From positions 1,335,501-1,399,500 of the forward strand of contig NZ_JAIGNU010000001.1 of assembly GCF_019711655.1 (NCBI RefSeq): DNA of 64,000 nucleotides. The letters run 5' to 3'. The first letter of the stretch is position 1. Every line of letters begins with the position of its first letter. A program made the position numbers and the translations under genes. The notes under the pieces are model-generated. The model saw nothing but the letters and a program-made list of their open reading frames with translations. It was not told where the DNA came from and ran no database searches. This document shows positions 34,582-44,331 of the stretch, piece after piece. The DNA comes from Qipengyuania mesophila. GTDB lineage: Bacteria > Pseudomonadota > Alphaproteobacteria > Sphingomonadales > Sphingomonadaceae.

Positions 34582-34610
34582 CAATGCCACCGAAGCCGCG
34601 CCCGCGTCAA
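34582..34610 (-). promoter_or_regulatory. Candidate promoter of tRNA-Gly
   Basis: Minus strand TTGACG (34605-34610), 17 bases, GCATTG (34582-34587), ending 14 bases before the tRNA 5' end. The -35 box is good and the -10 box poor. Confidence 0.4.
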
Positions 34611-34614
34611 CACG

Positions 34615-35229
34615 CTATTGCGCCGGTTCGTCGGGCTCCGCTTCGCCTTCCGCCGCAGCCTCCGCGAGGCTTTCCGCGAGCGTCGGCTCCTTTTTCTGTG
34701 GGGTCGCTGCCTTGCCTCGGATTTCAATTTCCACCCGGCGATTTGCGGCCCTGCCCGCTTCGTCGGGAGAGCCGTCGGGCAGTGCATTGGGCCGATCAGG
34801 GTTCTGTTCGCCGAAGGCGATGACGGTGATTCGGTCTTCGGCCACGCCGTTTTCGACCAGCCAGTCGCGCACCGCCTCGGCACGCTCCTGCGAAACCCGC
34901 ATGTTCACCTCGTCGCTGCCCCCACTGTCGCTGTGGCCGCGCAGGACGATCGCCCCGCCTTCGGCGATTTGCGGCGAAGCGAGGACCGTGGCGAGGTCGG
35001 CCCGCGCCTCCTCGGTCAGTTCGCTCCCTTCGGGGAACTGCACGCGTGTTTCCAGCGAGCCCTGCGGATCGAGCGCCTCGATCGGTTCGACCTGAAACTC
35101 CGGCCGGAAGATCGAGCGTTTCTGGGCGTCGCCCTCTTCCGAAGGCGGCGGGCCGCGATCATCCTTGCACGCTGCCAGCGCCAGGCTGGCGACGGCGGGT
35201 GCGAGAACAAGGGCGAGCCGGTAATTCAT
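34615..35229 (-). CDS. OmpA-family lipoprotein
   Basis: A 204-residue envelope protein. The signal peptide ends in the lipobox LALAAC (acylated Cys about 21). An OmpA-like peptidoglycan-binding domain follows (about 85-175): IVLRGHSDSGGSDEVNMRVSQERAEAVRDWLVENGV, AFGEQNPDRPN and NRRVEIEI. It should tether the outer membrane to peptidoglycan. The C-terminus is Glu/Ala-rich. It starts one base after the antiporter stop, so the two are cotranscribed. Confidence 0.9.
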   Translation of the reverse strand: MNYRLALVLAPAVASLALAACKDDRGPPPSEEGDAQKRSIFRPEFQVEPIEALDPQGSLETRVQFPEGSELTEEARADLATVLASPQIAEGGAIVLRGHSDSGGSDEVNMRVSQERAEAVRDWLVENGVAEDRITVIAFGEQNPDRPNALPDGSPDEAGRAANRRVEIEIRGKAATPQKKEPTLAESLAEAAAEGEAEPDEPAQ

Positions 35230-35230
35230 G

Positions 35231-37084
35231 TCATCCTCCCTGTTCGGCTGTCTTGGTGCGCTTGCGTTCGCGCTTTGCGGCAGCCTCCTGCGCGGTACGC
35301 TCCTGCGGCGGGGCGAAGCTGACGATCACGTCACCGGCCCGCGGTTCGGGACGCGCGGCATGGGTGAAGAAGCGGATCGTGCCGTTTTCGCGGACCAGCA
35401 GCAGCAGCGAGGCACCCTCGGGCAGTCGCTGCTGGGCTGCTTCGAAATCGAACTCCTCGGAGAGCTTGGTTTTCCGGAAGACCCACCCGCGCGAGAGCCG
35501 TTCGTTGACGTCCTCGACACCGAAACCGGATTCGAACAGCGCCCGACCGCGAATGCTGCTGGGAAGCGCGTGACGGTCGTCGTCATCGACCGCGTCGCCC
35601 AGCTGGAAGACCGTGTCGCGGCCGATTTCATAGGCGAATTCGTTGCAGACGAGCGCATTGTAAGCCTCGTTCTCGGTCGCCGCGACCAGTACGGCATAGG
35701 GCGAGAGGTCGAGATTATGCTCGGTCGCCTCGTTGAGGATCTCGCCGTGATAGAAGGGCAGCCCCTTCTGGCGCGCGAGCGCGAGGCGCTGCCAGCTCGA
35801 ATCGACGACCATCACCGGCGCCTTGAGCTCCTGCATCATCAGCGCGAGCGAGATGGTCCAGGGCGTGCTGCCGACGATGATTATGCCGGGCCGATTGCTA
35901 CCTTTGAGATTGAGCAGCCGGGCGACCAGGTCGATGGTAAAACCATGCGCGACGATGGTCGCCACCACCACGGCGAAACTGAGGCCGATCAACGCCGTTC
36001 CGTCATAGCCGATATCTTCGAGCCGCAGGGCGAACAGACCCGAAATGGCGACCAGCACGATACCCCGGGGCGCGATCCAGGCCAAAAACAGTCGTTCGTT
36101 CCACGGCACCGAACTACCCAGCAGGCTGAGCATGATCGTCGCCGGCCGCACGAGGAACAGCAGCGCCAGGAGGAACAGGCCGAAATTCCAGTTGAGATAG
36201 GCCAGTTGCTCGAATTCGAGACTGGCCGAAAGCAGAATGAAGATACCCGAAATGAGGAGTACTGCGATGTTCTGCTTGAACGGATGGATGCTGCGCAGCG
36301 AGGAGACATTCATGTTGGCGAGCGCAATCCCCATTACGGTGACCGCGACCAGTCCCGCCTCGTGTTCGATCTGGTTTGACAGGACGAAGACCACGATCAC
36401 GGACGTAAGCAGCACCGGGACCTTGAGGAATTCGGGAATCGTACCCCGCGGGAAGGCCCATGCGATCGCCGCCGCGGCGATATAGCCGATCAGCCCGGCG
36501 ATGATAGCGGCGAAGACCAGCGGCGGCACCACGTCGAACAGGCCGGCACCCGGCGATTCAGCCACTGCGCGAAAATATTCGTAGGCGACGACTGCGAACA
36601 GCGCACCGATCGGGTCGTTGACGATCGCTTCCCATTTGAGGATCGCCGCCGGACGCGCCTTAACCGAGGATTGCCTCAGGAGCGGCATCACCACCGTGGG
36701 TCCCGTGACCACAAGGATGCCGGCAAAAAGGATAGCCACGGGCCACTCGAGCCCGCCAATGGAGTGCGCTGCAAAGGCCCCCAATACCCAGGCGATCGGG
36801 GCGCCGAGCAAGACCAGTCGCCAGACACCATCGCCAGCGTGGCGCAACTCGCGAAAATCGAGGCTCAACCCGCCTTCGAAAAGGATCAATGCGACCCCGA
36901 TGGCGATCATCGGATCGAGCAACTCACCGAAAGCGTGTTCGGGATCGAACAGGCCGAGGATGGGGCCGGCCATGAAGCCGGCTGCCAGCATCAGCACGAT
37001 CGCCGGCCAGCCCGTACGCCAGGCCAGCCACTGGGCGCCGATGCCCAGCATGCCGACCATCGCGATGACTAAAGACTGTTCCAT
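35231..37084 (-). CDS. Cation:proton antiporter (CPA family) with RCK-type C-terminal domain
   Basis: A 617-residue sodium/potassium:proton exchanger. About a dozen membrane helices fill residues 1-400, with LFEGGLSLDFREL and the ion-binding region KWEAIVNDPIGALFA holding an Asn-Asp pair, the CPA1 signature. From about 405 a TrkA-N/RCK-like domain begins (NRPGIIIVGSTPWTISLALMM) and a TrkA-C-like region with SFAPP ends the protein, suggesting ligand-gated control. It runs in the inner membrane to balance pH and cations. The OmpA lipoprotein follows one base later. Confidence 0.9.
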   Translation of the reverse strand: MEQSLVIAMVGMLGIGAQWLAWRTGWPAIVLMLAAGFMAGPILGLFDPEHAFGELLDPMIAIGVALILFEGGLSLDFRELRHAGDGVWRLVLLGAPIAWVLGAFAAHSIGGLEWPVAILFAGILVVTGPTVVMPLLRQSSVKARPAAILKWEAIVNDPIGALFAVVAYEYFRAVAESPGAGLFDVVPPLVFAAIIAGLIGYIAAAAIAWAFPRGTIPEFLKVPVLLTSVIVVFVLSNQIEHEAGLVAVTVMGIALANMNVSSLRSIHPFKQNIAVLLISGIFILLSASLEFEQLAYLNWNFGLFLLALLFLVRPATIMLSLLGSSVPWNERLFLAWIAPRGIVLVAISGLFALRLEDIGYDGTALIGLSFAVVVATIVAHGFTIDLVARLLNLKGSNRPGIIIVGSTPWTISLALMMQELKAPVMVVDSSWQRLALARQKGLPFYHGEILNEATEHNLDLSPYAVLVAATENEAYNALVCNEFAYEIGRDTVFQLGDAVDDDDRHALPSSIRGRALFESGFGVEDVNERLSRGWVFRKTKLSEEFDFEAAQQRLPEGASLLLLVRENGTIRFFTHAARPEPRAGDVIVSFAPPQERTAQEAAAKRERKRTKTAEQGG

Positions 37085-37187
37085 GCCCCTCTCTGGCTGC
37101 GCGGATGGCCGCGGAACTCCGCGCCGCCACCGGCGCGAGCCCTATCAATGCCCGAGATGGAGAATTTATCCAGTCCCGAGGTCGGTA

Positions 37188-37718
37188 TCAGTGGCCCGCG
37201 AACTGCATCAGCGCTCGTACCACCACCCCCTCGTGGGCGAGCCTGTCTTTCCCGCCCAGATCGGGCAAGTCGATCACGAAGGCGGCGCGGTCGACGCTCG
37301 CTCCCGCGAGACGCAGCAGCTCGGCGGCGGCCAGCGCCGTTCCTCCGGTGGCGAGAAGGTCGTCGACGATCGCCACTCGCTGACCAGAGGCGACCGAGCC
37401 CGGATCCATCTCGAGACGGTCGAGCCCGTATTCGAGTTCGTAGTCCACACCGATGACCCTGCAAGGCAACTTGCCCGGTTTACGGATCGGGAGGAAGGGC
37501 AGGCACAAACGTGCCGCGACCGCAGCGCCGAAGATGAAACCGCGCGCCTCCATCCCGGCAACCGCCTCGGCGCCCTCGACCTCGCCCGCGAGCCATTCGA
37601 CCGTGGCGGCAAAACCGGGACCGTGGCCGAGGAGCGTCGTGATGTCGCGGAACTGGATACCCGTCTTGGGGAAATCCGGAATCGTCCGGATGAGCGCCTT
37701 GAGCTCTTCGGGCGTCAT
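37188..37718 (-). CDS. apt: Adenine phosphoribosyltransferase
   Basis: Apt salvages adenine to AMP using PRPP. The 176 residues start MTPEELKALIRTIPDFPKTG with the family's RDITTLL and GMEARGFIFG blocks, and the PRPP loop is IVDDLLATGGTALAAA (about 120-135). ATG 37718 gives the usual length; the frame to 37766 is an upstream extension through the terminator of petC. It lies between petC and the antiporter on the same strand. Confidence 0.95.
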   Translation of the reverse strand: MTPEELKALIRTIPDFPKTGIQFRDITTLLGHGPGFAATVEWLAGEVEGAEAVAGMEARGFIFGAAVAARLCLPFLPIRKPGKLPCRVIGVDYELEYGLDRLEMDPGSVASGQRVAIVDDLLATGGTALAAAELLRLAGASVDRAAFVIDLPDLGGKDRLAHEGVVVRALMQFAGH

Positions 37719-37739
37719 CGCGTCTCTCCCCGGAATCGA

Positions 37740-37774
37740 AACGCCCCTCGCATCGGCTGGATGCAAGGGGCGTT
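37740..37774 (-). terminator. Terminator downstream of the petABC operon
   Basis: AACGCCCCT (37740-37748) pairs with AGGGGCGTT (37766-37774), with an inner GCAT/ATGC extension. On the minus strand the tail is TTTCGATT; on the plus strand CGTCATTTTT, so it may work both ways. It lies 24 bases past the petC stop. Confidence 0.65.
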
Positions 37775-37797
37775 CGTCATTTTTGTGCGGCGCTGGA

Positions 37798-38664
37798 TCA
37801 GTCGTCCTTGCGCTTCGCGGCTGCCCAGATCTGCTTTTTCGACAGATAGGCGAGAACGGTTGCGAAGAGCAGGAAGATCAGCACCGGCCAGCCGGTCTGC
37901 TTGCGCTTCACCAGCTGCGGCTCGGCGGTCCAGGTCAGGAAGGCTGCCACGTCCTTCGCCATCTGTTCGACGGTGGCTTCGGTGCCGTCGTCGAAGGTAA
38001 CCTGGCCTGCGGTGGTCAGCGGGGGAGCCATCGCCAGGCCGAGATTGGCGAAATAGGGGTTGTAGTGGCCGGTCGGCGAAAGCGCGAAGTCGGGGAATTC
38101 CTTCTTCAGCTCGGCCGGGACTTCCCGATAGCCGGTCAGCAGCGACGCGACGTAGTTGCTGCCGTCGTGCCGCGCCTTGGTGATCAGCGAAAGATCAGGC
38201 GGGATCGCATTGTTGTTGGCCGCAGCCGCCGCCACCGCATTGGGATAGGGTGACGGGAAATAGTCGGTCGGCAGGCCGGGGCGCGTAGTCGCTTCGCCGG
38301 TCTGCGGATCGACGCCCGGAACCTGCTTCGACGCGGCGAAGGCCTTGACCTGGCTCTCGTCGTAGCCAAGCGCCTCGAGGTCGCGGAAGGCGACGTACTT
38401 GAGGCTGTGGCAGGCCGAGCAGACCTCGTTGTAGACCTTGAATCCGCGCTGCAGCTGCTGCGTGTCCCACTTGCCGAAGGGCCCGTCGAACGACCAGGCG
38501 TATTGGTTCGGGTGCTCGTGGAACTCGTGCTCGGCAGTGGCCGGCTTGAGTTCGCCTTCTTGGATGACCGCGAAGGCGCCGGTCAGGAAGGCCCACAGGA
38601 CCGCCAGGACGAAGAACACGCCGACGAGAATGCCGACCAAGCGGATGCTGAGAAGTTTGCTCAT
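37798..38664 (-). CDS. petC: Cytochrome c1 of the bc1 complex
   Basis: Cytochrome c1 carries electrons from the Rieske protein to cytochrome c. The 288 residues have an N-terminal membrane helix/signal (LVGILVGVFFVLAVLWAFL), the haem-binding motif CSACHSLKYVAFRDL (about 77-91), the Met-ligand region NPYFANLGLAMAPPLT, and a C-terminal anchor helix (WPVLIFLLFATVLAYLSKKQIW, about 260-281). Third gene of petABC, 23 bases after petB. Confidence 0.96.
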   Translation of the reverse strand: MSKLLSIRLVGILVGVFFVLAVLWAFLTGAFAVIQEGELKPATAEHEFHEHPNQYAWSFDGPFGKWDTQQLQRGFKVYNEVCSACHSLKYVAFRDLEALGYDESQVKAFAASKQVPGVDPQTGEATTRPGLPTDYFPSPYPNAVAAAAANNNAIPPDLSLITKARHDGSNYVASLLTGYREVPAELKKEFPDFALSPTGHYNPYFANLGLAMAPPLTTAGQVTFDDGTEATVEQMAKDVAAFLTWTAEPQLVKRKQTGWPVLIFLLFATVLAYLSKKQIWAAAKRKDD

Positions 38665-38687
38665 TATCTCAAGTCTCTCTTTCTCGC

Positions 38688-39983
38688 TCAGACCGCCGGC
38701 TTGGCGTTTTCGCCAAGGACGGCTTTGTCGTCGGAGCCGAGAACGGCTTCGGTTATCGAATAGGGCAGCGGCTCGGGTTTCTCGACCTGGCTGACGATCG
38801 GCAGGATCACCAGGAAGTGGAGGAAGTAGTATGCGGTCGCGATCTGGCTGAGCATGACGAAGGGCTCCTCAGCCGGCGCGCCGCCGCAGTAGAAGAGCAC
38901 CGCCATCGCCGGGATCAGGCCGAACCAGAAGAACTTGCGGAACAGCGGACGGTAGTGGCCGCTGCGCACCGGCGACTTGTCGAGCCAGGGCAGGAAGAAC
39001 CACACCAGGATCGCACTGAACATGGCGAGCACGCCCATCAGCTTTGCCGGGATGAAGAAGAAGTCCGCGGTGAAGGCGCGCAGGATCGCGTAGAACGGCC
39101 AGAAGTACCATTCGGGAACGATGTGCGCCGGGGTCGAGAGCGGGTTCGCCTCGATGTAGTTGTCGGGGTGCCCGAGATAGTTCGGCAGGAAGAACACCAG
39201 GCCGAAGTAGAGCAGTAGCGCAACGCCGAGGCCGAAGCCGTCCTTCGCCGTATAATACGGGTGGAAGGGCAGCGTATCGCTTTCCTGCTTCACCTCGACG
39301 CCGGTCGGGTTCGACGAGCCGGGAATGTGCAGCGCCCAGATGTGCAGGATCACGACGCCCGCGATCACGAAGGGCAGCAGGAAGTGGAGGCTGAAGAAGC
39401 GGTTCAGCGCGGCATTGTCGGGCGCATAACCGCCGAGCAGCCACACCTGGATCGGCTCGCCCACCAGCGGGATCGCGCCGAACAGGCCGGTAATGACCTT
39501 GGCGCCCCAGAAGCTCATCTGGCCCCAGGGCAGCACGTAGCCCATGAAGGCGGTCGCCATCATGAGGAGGAAGATGACCACGCCGAGCAGCCAGATCATC
39601 TCGCGTGGGGCCTTGTACGACGAATAGAAGAAGCCGCGGAAGATGTGCAGGTAGACGACGATGAAGAAGAAGCTCGCGCCGTTGGCGTGCGCATAGCGCA
39701 TCATCCAGCCCCAGTTGACGTCGCGCATGATGTGCTCGGTCGTCGCGAAGGCGACCTGCGCGTTGGCAGCGTAATGCATCGCCAGGATCACGCCGGTGAC
39801 GATCTGCAGCACCAGGAAGAACCCGGCGAGCACGCCGAAATTCCAGAAGTAGCTGAGATTGCGCGGCACGGGGTAGCCGGCACCGATGGCGTTGTAGACG
39901 AGGCGCGGCAACGGCAGCTTCTCGTCGAAGAACTTCATGACCGGATTGGTCGGGGTGTATTCCTTGGCCCAGGGAAAGCTCAT
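38688..39983 (-). CDS. petB: Cytochrome b of the bc1 complex
   Basis: Cytochrome b holds two b haems and the quinol oxidation (Qo) and quinone reduction (Qi) sites. The 431 residues cover the eight-helix core: [40 protein letters not shown] with haem His ligands, [21 protein letters not shown], the Qo-site [15 protein letters not shown] and late helices to 415. It is an inner-membrane protein and the core of proton-pumping complex III, encoded between petA and petC. Confidence 0.97.
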   Translation of the reverse strand: MSFPWAKEYTPTNPVMKFFDEKLPLPRLVYNAIGAGYPVPRNLSYFWNFGVLAGFFLVLQIVTGVILAMHYAANAQVAFATTEHIMRDVNWGWMMRYAHANGASFFFIVVYLHIFRGFFYSSYKAPREMIWLLGVVIFLLMMATAFMGYVLPWGQMSFWGAKVITGLFGAIPLVGEPIQVWLLGGYAPDNAALNRFFSLHFLLPFVIAGVVILHIWALHIPGSSNPTGVEVKQESDTLPFHPYYTAKDGFGLGVALLLYFGLVFFLPNYLGHPDNYIEANPLSTPAHIVPEWYFWPFYAILRAFTADFFFIPAKLMGVLAMFSAILVWFFLPWLDKSPVRSGHYRPLFRKFFWFGLIPAMAVLFYCGGAPAEEPFVMLSQIATAYYFLHFLVILPIVSQVEKPEPLPYSITEAVLGSDDKAVLGENAKPAV

Positions 39984-40006
39984 GGTATCGTCTCTTCTCT
40001 CTAAGC

Positions 40007-40579
40007 TCAGCCGACCTGGATGACGGTGTCCGAGGTGAACTCGTATTCCGGCACTTCGAGGTTCTTCGGCGCGGGACCCTTACGGATACGGCCGGCGGTG
40101 TCGTAGTGCGAACCGTGGCAGGGGCAGAAATAGCCGCCGAACTCGCCGCGCGGTTCGCCGACGGCGGCGCCCAGCGGAACGCAGCCGAGATGGGTGCAGA
40201 CGCCCATGGTCACGAGCATGTCCTTGTGACCTTCCTTGGTCCGCTCCTCGAGCGTTTGCGGATCACGCAGCGAGCCGACGGCGACACCTTCGGCCATCTG
40301 GATTTCCTGGGGCGTCAGGCGACGCACGAACAGCGGCTGCTTGCGGAAGATGGCCTTGATCGCCATGCCCGGCTCGATCGAGGCGACATCGACCTCGGTC
40401 GAGCTGGCGGCGAGCACGTCCTTCGACGGCGCCATCTGGCTGACCAGCGGATAGACGACCGCGAGGCCGCCGATGCCGGCGGCGCTCACAGCTGCGATGT
40501 CGAGGAAGTCGCGGCGACGGATGCCGGTATCGGTCTCGCCTGCCGTTTCGGGAGTTGCGGTTGCAGCGGTGTCTGCCAT
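40007..40579 (-). CDS. petA: Ubiquinol-cytochrome c reductase iron-sulfur (Rieske) subunit
   Basis: The Rieske protein takes the first electron from ubiquinol. Of 190 residues, about 20-45 form a twin-arginine-type anchor ([23 protein letters not shown]), and the cluster ligands are CTHLGC (about 128-133) and CPCHGSHYD (about 152-160), both intact. It is exported by Tat and stays attached by the uncleaved helix. First gene of petABC; promoter and palindrome upstream. Confidence 0.97.
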   Translation of the reverse strand: MADTAATATPETAGETDTGIRRRDFLDIAAVSAAGIGGLAVVYPLVSQMAPSKDVLAASSTEVDVASIEPGMAIKAIFRKQPLFVRRLTPQEIQMAEGVAVGSLRDPQTLEERTKEGHKDMLVTMGVCTHLGCVPLGAAVGEPRGEFGGYFCPCHGSHYDTAGRIRKGPAPKNLEVPEYEFTSDTVIQVG

Positions 40580-40646
40580 CAGCGCCTTGCCTTGCCTGCC
40601 TTGGTCTAGCGCCGCCGCCCGGACGGGGTTTGGCGCGATCTATGAA

Positions 40647-40666
40647 TCCTTAGACCGGTCTGAGGG
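40647..40666. promoter_or_regulatory. Near-perfect palindrome in the petA leader
   Basis: The core AGACCGGTCT (40652-40661) is a perfect 10-base palindrome, and arms 40647-40666 extend it to 20 bases with two G-T-type pairs. It lies about 70 bases before the petA ATG, inside the leader predicted from the promoter at 40731-40759. It may be an operator or an mRNA hairpin. Confidence 0.5.
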
Positions 40667-40730
40667 ATAGCCGGTGCGCCCGAATGATTATGCGTGCGCG
40701 AAAGCCCCCGGTACGCCCGGTTTGGACGCG

Positions 40731-40759
40731 CCTCTAGCCGCTATACGGCAGGTTGCCAA
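40731..40759 (-). promoter_or_regulatory. Candidate promoter of petABC
   Basis: Minus strand TTGGCA (40754-40759), 17 bases, TAGAGG (40731-40736), predicting a leader of about 145 bases that contains the palindrome at 40647-40666. A second TAGACC box lies nearer the gene (about 40602-40607) with no good -35. Confidence 0.5.
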
Positions 40760-40810
40760 CCGCCATTTTGGCGAGTTGCGCGCAGGGTCAGTGCGATCCG
40801 GGGACGGCGC

Positions 40811-41473
40811 TCAGGCGGGGAGGCCGATGACGCTGAGCTGGCGGCCATCGGTTTTTTCGCCGCGATGCGTGGCCCGGCGGAAGGAATGGAACCTGTCGGG
40901 CTGCGCGTAGGTATCCTGGGCCAAATCCTCGACCTGCGCCAGTCCGGCAGCGTCCAATCGATGCGCAACATAGGCGGGAAGGTCGAACTGCCAATGCCCC
41001 GAACGTCCGGTCGCGAAGAAGCGCTCGTCTTTCTCGGTGAAGGCGGTGCGAAAGGCATCGTCGACCTCGTAGCTGTGCTGCGCGATCGTGGGACCGATCG
41101 CCGCGCGAATATTCGCCAAACGCGCCCCGAGCGAAACCATCGCCTCGAGCGTGTTCTCGAGCACGCCCCCGACCGCACCGCGCCACCCGGCATGCGCCGC
41201 CCCGATCACCCCGGCGGCGGAATCGGCCAGCAGCACCGGCGCGCAATCGGCGGTCACGATGCCCAACAGCAGCCCTGGCCGGTCGGAGACGATGCCATCG
41301 GCCTCCACCGCCAGCGAAGTTTCGGAATTCGCCACGACCACACGGCTGCCATGGACCTGTTTCACCCGGACGAGTTCCGCGCCCGGCAGGATGGCCGCCA
41401 AATCGAGCTCCCGCTCGGTAGAAAAGCCGTGCGGGATGCCCGCCAGCACCGAGGCCTCGAGATACTCGTGCAT
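40811..41473 (-). CDS. pgeF: Peptidoglycan editing factor PgeF (multicopper-oxidase-like laccase fold)
   Basis: A 220-residue member of the YfiH/PgeF family, reported in other bacteria to keep L-Ser out of muropeptides and to have purine nucleoside activity in some relatives. VKQVHGSRVV, TADCAPVLLAD and GAAHAGWRG (about 104-111) carry the conserved His and Cys metal ligands, and the end has SFRRATHRGEKTDGRQLSVI. It starts six bases after the pepN stop at 41479, so they form one unit. Confidence 0.92.
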   Translation of the reverse strand: MHEYLEASVLAGIPHGFSTERELDLAAILPGAELVRVKQVHGSRVVVANSETSLAVEADGIVSDRPGLLLGIVTADCAPVLLADSAAGVIGAAHAGWRGAVGGVLENTLEAMVSLGARLANIRAAIGPTIAQHSYEVDDAFRTAFTEKDERFFATGRSGHWQFDLPAYVAHRLDAAGLAQVEDLAQDTYAQPDRFHSFRRATHRGEKTDGRQLSVIGLPA

Positions 41474-41478
41474 GTCCC

Positions 41479-44130
41479 CTAGCCCAGCGAACGGGTGACC
41501 TGTTCGAAGGTGTCGCGCGAGAGGTTGGGCGCCGCGGCGATCCGTTCGAGCGCCTGGTGCATCAGCGCCGATCGTCCCGCCTCGATCCGCCGCCAGCGGC
41601 CGAGCGGCGGGACGAACCGCGCCGCCGTCTGCGCGTTGATCGGATCGAGCTCGAGGATGAGGTCGGCGACCATCCGGTAGCCTTCGCCATCGGCGGCATG
41701 GAAGGCCGCCGGATTGGCCGCAAAGGCCATATAGAGCGCGCGGACGCGGTTGGGATTCCTGAGCGTGAAGTCGGGATGTTCGCGCAGCGCCTTCACATGG
41801 TCGACCACCTGCGGATGGAGCGAAGCCGCCTGAAGCGAGAACCACTTGTCGACCACCAGCGCGTTGTCGCGGTAGCGCTCGTAGAAATCGAGCAGGCGAC
41901 CCGTGCGCGCTACGCTGTCGAGCCCGGCGAGGACCATCAGCGCTCCCTGCCGGTCGGTCATGTTGTCGGCGCGATCGTACTGATAAGCCGCCAGTTCGGC
42001 GGCCTTCTGTGGATCGCTCGCAGCGGCATAGGCCACCAGCAGCGTCTTGACCTTGCGCGCGCCCTTGGCCTCGGCATCGAGCGAAAAAGCGACCTTCTCG
42101 GCGCGGTCGTAGAGCGCGTGGAATTGCGGAGCGAGCCGTGCACCGAGATCCGCCTTCAGCGCCTCGCGTTCAGCATGGATGCGCCCCGGGTCGGCAATCA
42201 GCATCTGCTCGGCGAGATAGGCCTGGCTGGGCATCGACATCAGCTCGCCTCGCATCAGATCGTCGAGCGCATCGTCCTCGATCACCGACTGCATGGCTTG
42301 CGCGATATCGGCCCGGGCGGCCTCGCGTTCGTTGTCGCCAAGATCGCCCGATACGGCAGCGACGAGATAGCCGGTCATGAGATCCTGCATCGCTTCGTAG
42401 CGGGCAAAGGGATCGTCGTCGCGCGCGGCGAGGAAGACGAGGTCTTCGCGCACCACGTCGCGCTCGATCGAGACCGGCGCGGAAAAGGTCCGGTTGATCG
42501 ACAGGACCGGCTTTTCGGCGAAGCCCTCGAAGGTGAATTCGGCGCTGTCCTCGTCGAACACCACCAACTCTTCGCCCCTGTGCGTGCCAGTCGCGCGGTC
42601 GAAGAGCGCGAGCTTGAGCGGGATCGGCATGGGCTGCTTGTCGGGCTGGCCGGGAGTCGGGGGCACATTCTGCGTGAGCCTGAGCCGCGCGACATCGCCG
42701 TCATGGTCGAGCGCCACGCCGACCTTGGGCGTCCCAGCCTGCGAATACCAGCGACGGAAGCGGGTGAGGTCGAGCCCCGCCCCCTCTTCGATCGATGTGA
42801 CGAAATCCTCGCAGGTCGCCGCCTCGCCGTCGTGGCGTTCGAAATAGAGGTCGGTGCCTTTGCGGAAGGCTTCCTCGCCCGCCATGGTGCGCATCATGCG
42901 GATCACCTCGGCGCCCTTGTTGTAGACCGTCGCGGTGTAGAAATTGCTGATCTCGCGGTACGAATCGGGACGGATCGGATGCGCCAACGGGCCCGAATCC
43001 TCGGGAAACTGTACGCCGCGCAGCACGCGCACATCCTCGATCCGCTTGACCGGCGCGCTGCCCATGTCGGCGCTGAACAGCTGGTCGCGCAGCACAGTGA
43101 AGCCCTCCTTGAGGCTCAGCTGGAACCAGTCGCGACAGGTGATCCGATTGCCCGACCAATTGTGGAAATACTCGTGGCCGATGACGCCCTCGATCCCATC
43201 GTAATCGCCGTCGGTGGCGGTCTCGGGGTCGGCGAGGATGTATTTGGTGTTGAAGATGTTGAGGCCCTTGTTCTCCATCGCCCCCATGTTGAAATCGGAA
43301 ACCGCGACGATGTTGAACAGGTCGAGATCGTATTCGCGGCCGAAGACCTCTTCGTCCCATTTCATCGAGCGCTTGAGGCTCTCCATGGCGTGTTCGGTCC
43401 GGTCGAGATCGCCGTCGCGGACCCAGACGTTGAGCTCGACCTTGCGCCCGCTCATGGTGGTAAAGCTGTCGCTCCGCGCCACCAGATCGCCTGCGACCAG
43501 CGCGAAAAGATAGGACGGCTTGGGCCAGGGATCGTGCCATTCGGCCCAGTGGCTATCGCCCTCCTCGCCGGTGTCCGTCCGGTTCCCGTTGCACAGCAGC
43601 ACCGGGAACTGCGCCTTTGGTCCGCTCATCCGGACCGTATAGGTGCTGAGCACGTCTGGCCGGTCGGGGAAGAAGGTGATCCGGCGGAAGCCCTCGGCCT
43701 CGCACTGGGTGCAGAGCATGCCGTTCGAGGCATAGAGCCCCATCAGCTGCGAATTGGCGCTCGGGTCGATTTCGGTGACGATCTCGAGCGTATGTTTGTC
43801 GCCTTCGAGCGTGACCACGAGATCGTCGCCGTCCATCATCCGGTCTGCGCAGTCGGTGCCGTCGCATTTCAGCGATACGAGTTCGATACCGTCACCATTG
43901 AGGCGGATCGCCGGCGAAGGCTCGCCCGCCGGATTGCGCCGGACATCCAGGGTCGCCACGACGCGCGTTTTCTCCAGCCCCAGTTCGAAGTCGATCCGGA
44001 TTGCCGGCAGCAGCCAGGGAAACGGCGTGTAGTCCTCGCGCCGGATTTCGGGCGGCGCCTTGGGCTCGACGGCCGCATCGGCCATTTCGGGATTGCCGTC
44101 GGGAGTGGCGGGGTTGCGCGCGATGTCCAT
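41479..44130 (-). CDS. pepN: Aminopeptidase N
   Basis: PepN is the broad cytosolic M1 aminopeptidase. The 883 residues have the exopeptidase motif NMGAMENKGLNIFN (about 280), the zinc site HEYFHNWSGNRITCRDW (HEXXH then Glu about 18 residues on) and the long helical C-terminal region, ending RDTFEQVTRSLG. E. coli PepN is 870 residues, so it is full length. Start candidates: ATG 44130 (after CAGGAA), ATG 44169 (after GGAGAG, close spacing) and ATG 44085; 44130 is chosen on ribosome site and length. pgeF follows. Confidence 0.94.
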   Translation of the reverse strand: MDIARNPATPDGNPEMADAAVEPKAPPEIRREDYTPFPWLLPAIRIDFELGLEKTRVVATLDVRRNPAGEPSPAIRLNGDGIELVSLKCDGTDCADRMMDGDDLVVTLEGDKHTLEIVTEIDPSANSQLMGLYASNGMLCTQCEAEGFRRITFFPDRPDVLSTYTVRMSGPKAQFPVLLCNGNRTDTGEEGDSHWAEWHDPWPKPSYLFALVAGDLVARSDSFTTMSGRKVELNVWVRDGDLDRTEHAMESLKRSMKWDEEVFGREYDLDLFNIVAVSDFNMGAMENKGLNIFNTKYILADPETATDGDYDGIEGVIGHEYFHNWSGNRITCRDWFQLSLKEGFTVLRDQLFSADMGSAPVKRIEDVRVLRGVQFPEDSGPLAHPIRPDSYREISNFYTATVYNKGAEVIRMMRTMAGEEAFRKGTDLYFERHDGEAATCEDFVTSIEEGAGLDLTRFRRWYSQAGTPKVGVALDHDGDVARLRLTQNVPPTPGQPDKQPMPIPLKLALFDRATGTHRGEELVVFDEDSAEFTFEGFAEKPVLSINRTFSAPVSIERDVVREDLVFLAARDDDPFARYEAMQDLMTGYLVAAVSGDLGDNEREAARADIAQAMQSVIEDDALDDLMRGELMSMPSQAYLAEQMLIADPGRIHAEREALKADLGARLAPQFHALYDRAEKVAFSLDAEAKGARKVKTLLVAYAAASDPQKAAELAAYQYDRADNMTDRQGALMVLAGLDSVARTGRLLDFYERYRDNALVVDKWFSLQAASLHPQVVDHVKALREHPDFTLRNPNRVRALYMAFAANPAAFHAADGEGYRMVADLILELDPINAQTAARFVPPLGRWRRIEAGRSALMHQALERIAAAPNLSRDTFEQVTRSLG

Positions 44131-44331
44131 GGAGTTCCTGTCAGTCGTGGTTCGATGCTGCTCTGTCATTCTCTCCAACGTCCGTCGAGGCCAAGTGTTC
44201 ACTCTGCGAACCGTCGCTGCGCACCGATTGACAGATTTGCCAGCCTGCCTCAGCAGCGAACGGCGAAGGAAGGAGAGCAATGCCCGACATGACCGCCGCA
44301 GCACCGTGCGCGCGCTCCGGCGCTTGAACGC

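Noticed and set aside
44228..44256. TTGACA as a promoter of the epimerase-like gene
   Set aside because: The -35 is exact but the -10 position reads CAGCAG, so the promoter is not supported.
41557..44292. A 911-codon open frame on the plus strand
   Set aside because: It is antisense to pepN, whose zinc and GAMEN motifs prove the minus strand is coding; the translation is low-complexity and charged, as expected for a shadow in GC-rich DNA.
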